A stretch of DNA of 64,000 nucleotides from Myxococcales bacterium (GTDB taxonomy: Bacteria > Myxococcota_A > Polyangia > Haliangiales > Haliangiaceae), in the NCBI GenBank assembly GCA_028287135.1, contig JAQBQE010000029.1, forward strand, positions 1 to 64,000, in the 5' to 3' direction. A model generated the notes under the pieces. That model did no database searches and had not been told where the DNA came from. It was given only the letters and a program-made list of their open reading frames with translations. A program made the translations under genes and the position numbers. This document shows positions 38,944 to 47,165 of the stretch, piece after piece. Every line of letters begins with the position of its first letter. The first letter of the stretch is position 1.

Positions 38944-41115
38944 TCAGCGGAGGGGACGCTTGACCGTCTTGGGCGCTGCGGGAGTCTCCCCGGCCTTGAC
39001 GACCAGCGTCAGCTCGCCCGCGCCCTTGGCAGCCTCGTCGAGGCGGCGCGCGAAGCTGGTCGCATCCTTGACCGGCTGATCACCGACAGCGACGACGATC
39101 TGCTGGGGGGCGATGCCGGCCTCGGCGAACGACTTGCCGACCTTGGTGAGGTACGCGCCGCCCGCGAAGTCCGGGTACTGCCAGGCGAGCGCCGGGAAGG
39201 CGGTCATGACGGTCGAGCCCGCGACCGGCGTCGCCGTGGCGTACTTCTCGACGAGCGCCCGCATGCTGTCGAGGCTGACGTCGAACCGCACGAAGACGAG
39301 GGTCTCCTTCTTGCCGCTGTCACCGGCGTACTCTTCCCAGTACCAATCGGTCCGCTGCGTGGGAACGGCAACGCCGCCCGACGCCTGGAGGGTCTCCGCG
39401 ACCCGCTTGCGGGCGTTGCGGACGATCTCGCCGGCGGCGGCGTACGCCGCAGCACCCTTCGTATCGGCGGTGCGGTCGATCTCCGCTGCCTGCAGGGCGG
39501 ACAGCGCCTTGGCACGCGCGGAGCTGTAGCCGGCGATCACCGTGTCCTGAAACGCGGGGTCGACGATCTTGAGACCGATCGCGCTGACGAGCTCCTCGAG
39601 CGCCGCATCGTTGGCCTCGCCGACCGCTTCGTCACGCGTCGGGCGATACGAGGACACGCCGACGCACATCAGGCGGTTGATGACGTCGTGGCAGTACGCC
39701 GACGACGGCACGTCGGACATGATCCAGTCGGGACGTGCGAACGCGGGTTTCTGCGGCGTGTCGGCGACCGGTGTCTGCGTGGTCGTCACCACCTGGACGG
39801 GTTGCTTCTTGTCCTTCCAGACGACGACACCGACGACCGCGAGCCCGGCGATCAGCAGCGCGAGCAATCCCCACACGAGCGGGACGGCGGGCACGGTCTC
39901 GGCGGGCTTGGCCGCCTCCTGGCTCTTGAGCGCGAGCGCGTTCTCGAGCTTGTCGGCCGGCATCTCGCGCATCGACGTGAGGAACTTGTCGAGGACGACG
40001 TCCCGCTCGCGGGCCGGGAGCGCGCGCATCAGCGCGACCTGGCCGGACGTCAGCGACGCGGAGAGCGGCGCCTTGCACGTCTGGCAGCGGCCGGCGGGCG
40101 CTACGCCCATGACGAGCTGCTCGAGGTTCTCGGCAACATCGACCATCTTGCTCGTCGTCTTGTTGCAGGTCGCGCAGTCGTAGTTGACGGCGAACGAGCG
40201 GACCTTGAGCTTGGTGCTGAGATCCTCGGGACGCACGGCGCTCTCGAGGAACCCGGGCGGACAGCTCACGAGCTGCAGCGAGCTCACCTTGGTGAGCGCG
40301 GCCCGTACGTAGGCCTGCCACGCCGTGACCTTCTGAGGATCGAACGCGATCGACTCGAGGTCGACGACCGTCGTGCCTTCACCGGCCTTGGCGAGGACCT
40401 CGCCCGGAAGCGCGGAGATGCTGCCCGACAGCCGGAGATACGTGTAGCCCTTGTTGACGCGCCGGTGCGCACGGAACCGGCTGAGGTCCGGCGTCAGATC
40501 GTACTTGTACGCGGTGCGCAGGTACGCGAGGACCTCGTCGTCGAGGTCGAACGCCGAACGGTCGGCGATCGTCTCGAAGAACGCCGCGGGGTACTCCTCG
40601 AGCTTGGCCTGCCCACGACAGGTCGGGCAATCGCGCGACGAGTTCGGCAGGTTGCGGATCGACTCGCCCTCGCTCGGAACGACGAACAGCGTCTCGAGCT
40701 CCTGCGTGCAGTTGGAGCAGCGGTACGACGCGTAGTAGCTGACGAGCTTCGCGTGGCCGAGCAGACCGGTCACCAGGTTGATCTGGCTGACCGCATAGGT
40801 CGAGCACTCGACGAGGTAGAGGTCGTAGTCGGCGGTGATCCGGAGGAACTCCGCCCACTCGGACATGCCCCACGACGCGAGGCGGCGCGTGCGCCGCATG
40901 TCGACGATCACCTTCTTGGTCTTGATCCCCTCCGCGATCTTTCGTCCCTCGAACTCCTCGTTGAGGGTGCCGGTCAGGGTGAGGATCGTGATGCCGCCCG
41001 ACGTGGTCTTCGTGACGCCGAACTTGTCGGGGATCTGCGACGTCGACGGAATCGGCGGGCCCGCAGGCGTCGTCGGGTTCGACGGGGTCGGAGGGGCCGA
41101 GGGGGCCGTAGGCAT
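38944..41115 (-). CDS. Membrane protein: two STAS-zinc ribbon modules joined to LPP20-like and PDZ-like domains
   Basis: A 723-residue protein with a Pro-rich start. Module 1: STAS-like residues 34-130 (Ser81 in LASWGMSEWAEF) and ribbon Cys133, Cys136, Cys163, Cys166. Module 2: residues 220-330, ribbon of the type CATCNK / CQTCKA. No kinase domain follows; instead a membrane segment (VPLVWGLLALLIAGLAVVGV) leads to a predicted periplasmic half. That half has a region like LPP20 or related lipoprotein domains (DAALEELVSAIGLKIVDPAF) and a C-terminal PDZ-like piece (EAGIAPQQIVVAVGDQPVKD). It could pass an envelope signal to cytoplasmic STAS domains. It is first in a run of same-strand genes ending at 29762. 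Confidence 0.8.
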   Translation of the reverse strand: MPTAPSAPPTPSNPTTPAGPPIPSTSQIPDKFGVTKTTSGGITILTLTGTLNEEFEGRKIAEGIKTKKVIVDMRRTRRLASWGMSEWAEFLRITADYDLYLVECSTYAVSQINLVTGLLGHAKLVSYYASYRCSNCTQELETLFVVPSEGESIRNLPNSSRDCPTCRGQAKLEEYPAAFFETIADRSAFDLDDEVLAYLRTAYKYDLTPDLSRFRAHRRVNKGYTYLRLSGSISALPGEVLAKAGEGTTVVDLESIAFDPQKVTAWQAYVRAALTKVSSLQLVSCPPGFLESAVRPEDLSTKLKVRSFAVNYDCATCNKTTSKMVDVAENLEQLVMGVAPAGRCQTCKAPLSASLTSGQVALMRALPARERDVVLDKFLTSMREMPADKLENALALKSQEAAKPAETVPAVPLVWGLLALLIAGLAVVGVVVWKDKKQPVQVVTTTQTPVADTPQKPAFARPDWIMSDVPSSAYCHDVINRLMCVGVSSYRPTRDEAVGEANDAALEELVSAIGLKIVDPAFQDTVIAGYSSARAKALSALQAAEIDRTADTKGAAAYAAAGEIVRNARKRVAETLQASGGVAVPTQRTDWYWEEYAGDSGKKETLVFVRFDVSLDSMRALVEKYATATPVAGSTVMTAFPALAWQYPDFAGGAYLTKVGKSFAEAGIAPQQIVVAVGDQPVKDATSFARRLDEAAKGAGELTLVVKAGETPAAPKTVKRPLR

Positions 41116-41176
41116 GAGTCTGTCGTCCTTTGTTCGCGGGCCGGTTACGTGAGCGCGTTGCAGCGAGCCGGTGCGC

Positions 41177-42178
41177 TCATGGCAAGACGGGGAGGTCGAT
41201 GGTCCCCTTGAAGATCACGACGCCATCGATGGTCAGGGCTCGATCGAACTTGCCGCCGACCGCGAACAGGTTGCCGTCGTCGTCGACCCACGCCGAGTGC
41301 AGCGACTCGCTGGTCAGCGCGTGCTTCTCGGTGATGTACTTCCCGGTGCCGCGACGGGCGACCGCACCGAACTGCCCGACGATGTACGGATCGTCGCCGG
41401 CCGGCGTGACGCCGCGCCAGACCGGACCGTCCTCGGTCGGGACCTTCGAGCTCCAGCCTGCACCGCTGTTCTCGTAGAGCACGCCATTGGATCCGTTGGT
41501 CCCCGCGGTCAAGCACAGCTCCGCGGTGCATCCGATCGAGAACAGCGATTCATCGTTGCCGCCGATCATCTCGTTCGACAACGTCTGACCATCCCAGTGG
41601 AGGACGTAGCCCTGCGACGCCGACATCCACACGTCATCGGCCGCGCGCCCGGTCACCTTCCACACGGCGCCCGTGGTGATCCCCGCCGGAATGCCCGGCA
41701 CCGACGTGAACGCGGTGCCCTGATAGCGCCAGATGAACGGGCGACCCGTCGTCTGACCACCGACAGCCCACACATCATCGGGGGAGCTGCCCCACAGGCC
41801 GAACACGATGTCGGTCGACGGCGTGGTCAGCTTCTCGAACGTGTTGTTGCGGTAGCGCAGGATCGTGCCGTTGGAGCCACCGAGGAACACGGTGCCATCC
41901 GCGAATCCGAACACCTGCCAGAGGTCGACGTTGACCATGCCCGTATCGAGCTTGGTCCATGCGGTCCCGTCGTAGTGGAGCACCGTGGGACCCGCGCCTG
42001 CGCCCTCGCGGCCGCCGACGATCCAGACATTGTCCACGCCCGAGGACCACACGGCGAGCAGCGAGGAGGGCCGGCCTTCGCCCAGGAGTTGCCAGTGGCC
42101 TTCCTCCTGGACCGGGGACCCATCATCTCCTCCGCAAGCAGCCAGGAAACACAGCGCGACGAACAGCGATGCACGCAT
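41177..42178 (-). CDS. Beta-propeller-like lipoprotein
   Basis: A 333-residue lipoprotein (MRASLFVALCFLAAC, lipobox LAAC). The mature part shows repeated blades with Trp-Val-Gly motifs: LLAVWSSGVDNVWIVGGREG, LWQVFGFADGTVFLGGSNGT, VFGLWGSSPDDVWAVGGQTT and WKVTGRAADDVWMSAS. Such proteins are numerous in Myxococcota; function is unknown. I start it at the ATG 42178 because it removes four unneeded residues (MMST) and puts TATGAT 7 nt upstream. It lies between signalling genes but may be unrelated to them. Confidence 0.82.
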   Translation of the reverse strand: MRASLFVALCFLAACGGDDGSPVQEEGHWQLLGEGRPSSLLAVWSSGVDNVWIVGGREGAGAGPTVLHYDGTAWTKLDTGMVNVDLWQVFGFADGTVFLGGSNGTILRYRNNTFEKLTTPSTDIVFGLWGSSPDDVWAVGGQTTGRPFIWRYQGTAFTSVPGIPAGITTGAVWKVTGRAADDVWMSASQGYVLHWDGQTLSNEMIGGNDESLFSIGCTAELCLTAGTNGSNGVLYENSGAGWSSKVPTEDGPVWRGVTPAGDDPYIVGQFGAVARRGTGKYITEKHALTSESLHSAWVDDDGNLFAVGGKFDRALTIDGVVIFKGTIDLPVLP

Positions 42179-42185
42179 GGTGCTC

Positions 42186-42191
42186 ATCATA
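42186..42191 (-). promoter_or_regulatory. -10 hexamer TATGAT, leaderless-type
   Basis: TATGAT on the minus strand (five of six consensus bases), followed by 7 nt and the ATG at 42178. It includes the two earlier in-frame ATGs. Confidence 0.4.
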
Positions 42192-42289
42192 CCGCGTCCA
42201 CGCAGGATGGCGTCAGCGACGCCTGCCCGAAAACCGGAACGGTGCCGGGACGAGTGTGCGATACGCCGCTCCGTCGGTCGTGGGGCGAC

Positions 42290-42769
42290 TCAGGCGTGCT
42301 CGATGACGAACTCGAGCGAGTCGTCGACCACGAGCCGCCCGCCGCATCCGCACGGGTATTCGGGGGAGTGGACCGTCCGCGTCGCGCGCTCGACCTTGAG
42401 GTCGCGCTGCACGTCGAGCAGCACGACGTCATTCCGCCCACAGCGCGTGCAGGCGTAGCGGGCGTGGAACGACGTGATCCGGCCGTAGCGCGAGAACTGC
42501 AGCATCTGGAACTGATCGACCATGGTCTCGGAGCACTCTGCGAACTCGACCTTGTGCTGGTTGCCGATGCCTGCGAGGTGGCGCATCAGCATCCCGACGC
42601 CGTAGGACGTGATCCGCGTGATCCCGCCGAGGTTCAGCACGACCGTACCGCGTAGCTTGGTGAACGCCTGCTCGAACTCGACGGCACCCGTGTGGTCGAG
42701 GGTGCCGACGACGCGGATCTCGGTTCGATCGCCGCCATGCGTGACGGTTGCGATCGGTTGGGTCGCCAT
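42290..42769 (-). CDS. Stand-alone STAS-zinc ribbon protein
   Basis: A 159-residue soluble protein holding a single module of the local family. The STAS-like part (EIRVVGTLDHTGAVEFEQAF, VVLNLGGITRITSYGVGMLM) carries Ser55 at the SpoIIAA phospho-site position. The ribbon has Cys107, Cys110, Cys140 and Cys142 and ends with a short hydrophobic tail (LEFVIEHA), as in the larger proteins. Anti-anti-sigma-type proteins act by binding a GHKL partner in their unphosphorylated form; three possible partners are encoded nearby. It starts 15 nt downstream of the sigma-54 activator gene but has its own -10-like element. Confidence 0.85.
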   Translation of the reverse strand: MATQPIATVTHGGDRTEIRVVGTLDHTGAVEFEQAFTKLRGTVVLNLGGITRITSYGVGMLMRHLAGIGNQHKVEFAECSETMVDQFQMLQFSRYGRITSFHARYACTRCGRNDVVLLDVQRDLKVERATRTVHSPEYPCGCGGRLVVDDSLEFVIEHA

Positions 42770-42777
42770 GGCCGGCC

Positions 42778-42783
42778 GTTATA
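42778..42783 (-). promoter_or_regulatory. -10 hexamer TATAAC, leaderless-type
   Basis: TATAAC on the minus strand (five of six consensus bases), followed by 8 nt and the ATG at 42769. It overlaps the end of the sigma-54 activator gap. Confidence 0.4.
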
Positions 42784-45669
42784 TCACTGCTGCTTGACAG
42801 GTCGCTGGGGCTGGACCGCCTGCGCGATCGCGCGCGTCTTCGACCGACCGACCACATCGAGCCGGCGCAGCTGCCGACCGAGCGTCTGCCGACCCCAGTC
42901 GAGATGTCGGGCCATGTCGCTCTTGTTGCCGCGACAGTAGACGAGCAGCTCGGTCAGGACCACGCGCAGGGTACGGTCGAGGAGCTCTGCGACGCCGGGC
43001 TCGCGGACGCTGCGCTCGAGGATCGGGCCGAGCGGATGGTGGCGGATCGTGCGCGACACCTCGGGATCACCGAGCTTGTCGAGGTGGCTGCCGAACGTCT
43101 CCGGGTGCATATCGAGGAGCCGCGCGGCCTCGCTGATCGATCCTTCGGTCATCCGGAGACACGTGCGCAGGACGAACGCCTCGATCGCATCCTGCGGTGG
43201 CGACGAGGTCGCGGCCTTGGGCGCCCACTCGTGCCACAGCCAGCGCGCCACCGCATCCTCGACGTCGGTCGGAGGTGGCTCGTCGGCGCCGGCGGGACCT
43301 GGCGTGCCCGCGGGGCCCTCGACCGGGGCGGGTAACGCGAGCTCGCTGCGATCCGGCGACTCGGACCGCCGCAGCGCTCGGTTCGGGCGCGGGATCTCGA
43401 GGTTCAGATCCTTGGCGGTCAGCTCGGGCCCGGGCGCGACGAGCAGAGCTCGACGCAGCACGTTCTGCAGCTCGCGAACGTTGCCCGGCCACGGATGAGC
43501 GCGCATCGCCGCTTCGGCATCGGGAGAGATCGTCATCATCTCGCGGCCGATCTCGACGCAGTACTGCCGGAGCGAGTGAAGGGCCAGCAGCAGGATGTCG
43601 TCACCGCGAGCACGCAGCGGTGGCAGCTTGATCTCGAGGACGCGCAGGCGGAAGTAGAGATCCTGGCGGAACGTGCCGGCCTCGACCATCGCCGCGAGAT
43701 CGCGGTGGGTCGCCGCGATCAGACGGAAGTCGACCGAGATGACCTCGCGACCACCGAGTCGGCGCACGGTCGATTCCTGGAGCACGCGTAGCAGCTTGGG
43801 CTGGAGCTCGATCGGGAGCTCGCCGATCTCGTCGAGGAAGATCGTTCCCTTGTGCGCTTCTTCGAAGTGACCGATCTTGCGGCTGTCGGCGCCGGTGAAC
43901 GCGCCCTTCTCGTGGCCAAACAGCTCGGTCTCGAGCAGCGAGCCGGGGATCGCGCCGCAATCGACGACGACGAACGGGCCGCGCCGGTTGCTCGTCCGGT
44001 GCACGAGGCGCGCGACGGCTTCCTTGCCGGTGCCCGTCTCGCCGGTGATGACCACCGGGAAGCTCGACGTGCGCGAGCCCTCGATCGTTCGAAACACGGT
44101 CTGCATCGAGGCGTCGTTGCCGACCAGGCCGGAGTTGGTCCGCACCAGTCGACGCAGCTCGATCGTCTGCTTGCGCAACCGATCCGCGGTCTCCTGTTGC
44201 TGCTTGCGTGCCTCGGCGAGTGCCTCGACCTCGCCGATCACGCGTCCGATCTGGCGAGCGAAGGTCCGGAGGAAGTCGAGCTCGCTCTGCGCGCCTCGCA
44301 GCATCGCGCTGTCGTGGGCGAGCTCGAGCACGCCGGTCACCGCTGTCGTGTGCCGCATGCTGATCGCGACCATGTCGACGCCGGTACGCGTGCGCCGGAC
44401 CACCACATCCGAGCTCTCGGCAGCGCTCGCGATGATCCCCAGGATCTCGGCGGTGACCGGAGGGCCGGAGGGAAGCTCGGAGTCGCGACGCGCCGTGCGA
44501 TCGATCGATGTCCGACGTTCCCAGGCTCCATTGACCTGGTGCCAGAGAGCGACGCGATCGGCGCGGAACAGCGGGATCAGTGCGCGGAGCGTGGCGGCGA
44601 TCAGCTGGTCGAGCTGCGCTCCGTTACACAGCGCCTCGAACAACCGCCAGATCGCCAGGATCCGCTGGTACTCCGCACCCGACACCGAGTCGATGTCGGG
44701 CAAGGGATCATCGGGATCACGAAGGGGTAGGGCGGGGGTCCACACCGCGAGCGGCAAGCGGGTGTGGCGCGCGGCGAGCAAGGCCGCTCGTGCGGCCCGC
44801 AACAGATCGCCGTCTGGTAGATCCTCGACCAGCGAGGCGACGCCGATCGACAGGCTGACGCCCACGGGGAATCGGGTGGGCCGCTCGCGCTCGAACGATC
44901 GCTGCAGATGGTGACCGAGCTCGCGCGCAGCGTCGGTCCCGATGCCGGCGAGCAGGACGGCGGTCACCGCGCCACCGATCCGGCTCAGTGCCGTTGCTGC
45001 CGGGAGCTCGCGAACCAGGAAGTTGCTCGCCTCACCGAGCACACCGTCGCCGGCCTCGAACCCGATCATCTGGTTGACCTCGTCGAGCCCGTTGAGCCCC
45101 ACGGCGACGATGCTGACCGGTGCGCCGCTCGCGCGCGAGACCTCGACCCAGCGATGGGTCAAGCGGCGGAACGCGGGCGCACCCATCATCCCGTGCGCCG
45201 ACGAGCCGCCCATGTTGTCGAACGACAGCAGCAGCGTGTCGGCGACGAGCTCGATCACCTGCTCGACGGCCGCGAGGTCATCTGCCGGCGGCCGGTCGCG
45301 TCCTGCGCTCTCGACCAGCAGCAGCCCGACCGGGAACCGGTGCGCGAGCTCGGTACCTCCAGGCAGGTGCGAGCGAATGGGAAGCACGATGATCGACGTC
45401 GGCGTGCGTCCGCGTTCGGTCACCGGCAGCACCACCCGCTCGTCCGTCCACGCGATGCTGCGCGCCTGCTCGCGGATGTGCTCGGGCGGTGCATCGCCGT
45501 GGACGAGATCGGTCTGGTCGAGGCTCAGGCAGGAGACCCGGACGGTGCCGCCGAGGAGGAGCTTGACCTCGTCGACGAGCGCTGCCAGCGCATCGCTGTA
45601 GCCACGGACACTGGCGCGCTGGACGGCGCGGAACGCCCCGAGAACCGCGGTTGGTCCCGACGAAGGCAT
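42784..45669 (-). CDS. Sigma-54-dependent activator with GAF and degenerate GGDEF domains
   Basis: A 961-residue regulator. Residues 1-150 form a GAF-like sensor. A GGDEF-type domain follows (VSIVAVGLNGLDEVNQMIGF) but its signature reads RIGGAVTAV, so it should not make cyclic-di-GMP. A second GAF-like domain (ADRVALWHQVNG) precedes the AAA+ core with Walker A GETGTGKE, the sigma-54 contact loop FGHEKGAFTGADS, FLDEIGELP and WPGNVRELQN. Two Fis-type helix-turn-helix parts end the protein (EGSISEAARLLDMHPETF and NKSDMARHLDWGRQTLGRQL). I choose the ATG 45669; a GTG at 45729 would add 20 residues. It lies 14 bp upstream of the stand-alone STAS-ribbon gene and is divergent from the ATP-grasp-like gene. 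Confidence 0.88.
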   Translation of the reverse strand: MPSSGPTAVLGAFRAVQRASVRGYSDALAALVDEVKLLLGGTVRVSCLSLDQTDLVHGDAPPEHIREQARSIAWTDERVVLPVTERGRTPTSIIVLPIRSHLPGGTELAHRFPVGLLLVESAGRDRPPADDLAAVEQVIELVADTLLLSFDNMGGSSAHGMMGAPAFRRLTHRWVEVSRASGAPVSIVAVGLNGLDEVNQMIGFEAGDGVLGEASNFLVRELPAATALSRIGGAVTAVLLAGIGTDAARELGHHLQRSFERERPTRFPVGVSLSIGVASLVEDLPDGDLLRAARAALLAARHTRLPLAVWTPALPLRDPDDPLPDIDSVSGAEYQRILAIWRLFEALCNGAQLDQLIAATLRALIPLFRADRVALWHQVNGAWERRTSIDRTARRDSELPSGPPVTAEILGIIASAAESSDVVVRRTRTGVDMVAISMRHTTAVTGVLELAHDSAMLRGAQSELDFLRTFARQIGRVIGEVEALAEARKQQQETADRLRKQTIELRRLVRTNSGLVGNDASMQTVFRTIEGSRTSSFPVVITGETGTGKEAVARLVHRTSNRRGPFVVVDCGAIPGSLLETELFGHEKGAFTGADSRKIGHFEEAHKGTIFLDEIGELPIELQPKLLRVLQESTVRRLGGREVISVDFRLIAATHRDLAAMVEAGTFRQDLYFRLRVLEIKLPPLRARGDDILLLALHSLRQYCVEIGREMMTISPDAEAAMRAHPWPGNVRELQNVLRRALLVAPGPELTAKDLNLEIPRPNRALRRSESPDRSELALPAPVEGPAGTPGPAGADEPPPTDVEDAVARWLWHEWAPKAATSSPPQDAIEAFVLRTCLRMTEGSISEAARLLDMHPETFGSHLDKLGDPEVSRTIRHHPLGPILERSVREPGVAELLDRTLRVVLTELLVYCRGNKSDMARHLDWGRQTLGRQLRRLDVVGRSKTRAIAQAVQPQRPVKQQ

Positions 45670-45873
45670 CGATCCCACGGAGAATGACACAATCCCCGCA
45701 AGAACAGGACAATCGTCGCCGCGCCCCACTCCGGCGTGGCTTGACGGAGCGCCAGTCGGTCATGTTACGCTGGTCGAGGGGCCGTATCTGTACTCCGCTG
45801 CACGCGGTGAACGGCCGCCAATACCCATGAATTACACAACCATGCTCGCTGACGTTGTCGCCAGGCGGACCGC

Positions 45874-47163
45874 ATGACGGTCGGTCGTCGTGCCGAGGTC
45901 CTCGAGGAGATGTTCCGGTCCGCCGGTGCGCTCCAGACTGCCGAGGCCGAGCTCCAGGCCAAGCTACGCAGTCGCGGCATCCTGTTCGGGGACGGGCTGC
46001 TCCCGACGTATGCCTACGCGTTCGTCACCTCGCGCGACACCGTTCGCCGGTGGGCGGGACAGGCGGAGCTCCTGATCGAAGCCGCCGAGCATCTGTCGCG
46101 CCGGCTCCTGTCGGAGACCTCGTTCTACGAGGCGATGGGGCTCGGCCAGGATGCGGTCGAGCTGATCAGCGTCAATCCCGGGTACCAGCGCAACTGCGTG
46201 CTGTGTCGACCGGATGGGATCCCGGTGGGCTCGGAGCTGAAGTTCGTCGAGCTCAACTGCGACAGCCCGGCGATGATGAGCTTCCTCGACATCGTCGCGG
46301 AGTGCCTCCTCGAGCTCGACGCGTTCTCGTCGTTCGGAGGAGCCGCCAAGCCGATCTCGGCCTCGGATCGTCTGTTCGACACCCTGCTCGCCTGTTACCG
46401 CGAGTACGGCGGCAAGAACGCCGCGCCGACGATCGCGATCACGGACTGGGAGGGGCAGAAGACCCGGTACGAGCACGCGCGGCTCGCCGAGCACTTCGAG
46501 GCGCGCGGCGCGCCGACGATCGTGTGCGATCCGCGCGCGTTCCATCTGGTTGATGGTGAGCTCCGGGTCAAGGGACGCCGCGTCGACCTGGTCTATCGAC
46601 GCGCGCTCGCGTCGGAGATCATCGAGCGGCAGACCGAGGTCGAGCCGCTGCTGAAGGCGTACCGCGACGGCACGATCTGCATGGTCAACCCGCTGCGCTC
46701 GTACGTGGCGGGTGCCAAGTCGGTGCTCTCGCACCTCGCGCTTGCGCCCGACCTGCCGGCTGCGCTGAGTGGCGCGGCGAAGCTGGTGCCTCGCACGGTG
46801 CTCCTCGACAACGAGGATGCACGCGCGACCGTGAAGGCGACGTCGACGCGGTGGGCTCTCAAGAAGAGCGAGAGCCACGGCGGGATGAATGTGATCCTGC
46901 CGGGCATCTCGACCGAAGCGGCCTGGCATCAGGCGCTCGAAGCATCGCGGCGCGAGGTCTGGATCGCGCAGGAGTACCTCGAGGTTCCGCGCATGGAGCT
47001 TCCCGTCGTCGACGCCGGCTCCATCGCCTGGAGCGAGAAGTACTACAACTGGAACCCGTTCGTGTTCGGTGGTCAGTACGCCGGCGGCCTCGTGCGCGTC
47101 AGCTCGACGCCGCTCATCAACATCACTCTCGGCGGTGGCCTGATGCCGACGTTCACGAGCTAA
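45874..47163 (+). CDS. ATP-grasp-like (glutathionylspermidine-synthase-like) ligase, putative
   Basis: A 429-residue soluble protein. The block LKFVELNCDSPAMMSFLDIV resembles the acidic N-D-S/T-P motif of the circularly permuted ATP-grasp / glutathionylspermidine synthase-type families, and later KKSESHGGMNVILP and VWIAQEYLEVPRMELPVVD look like nucleotide-binding strands. It would join a carboxylate to an amine using ATP; the substrate is unknown. The ATG has AGGCGGA as Shine-Dalgarno. The next gene starts 2 nt after its stop, so the two form an operon. The family call is moderate only. Confidence 0.6.
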   Translation: MTVGRRAEVLEEMFRSAGALQTAEAELQAKLRSRGILFGDGLLPTYAYAFVTSRDTVRRWAGQAELLIEAAEHLSRRLLSETSFYEAMGLGQDAVELISVNPGYQRNCVLCRPDGIPVGSELKFVELNCDSPAMMSFLDIVAECLLELDAFSSFGGAAKPISASDRLFDTLLACYREYGGKNAAPTIAITDWEGQKTRYEHARLAEHFEARGAPTIVCDPRAFHLVDGELRVKGRRVDLVYRRALASEIIERQTEVEPLLKAYRDGTICMVNPLRSYVAGAKSVLSHLALAPDLPAALSGAAKLVPRTVLLDNEDARATVKATSTRWALKKSESHGGMNVILPGISTEAAWHQALEASRREVWIAQEYLEVPRMELPVVDAGSIAWSEKYYNWNPFVFGGQYAGGLVRVSSTPLINITLGGGLMPTFTS

Positions 47164-47165
47164 CC

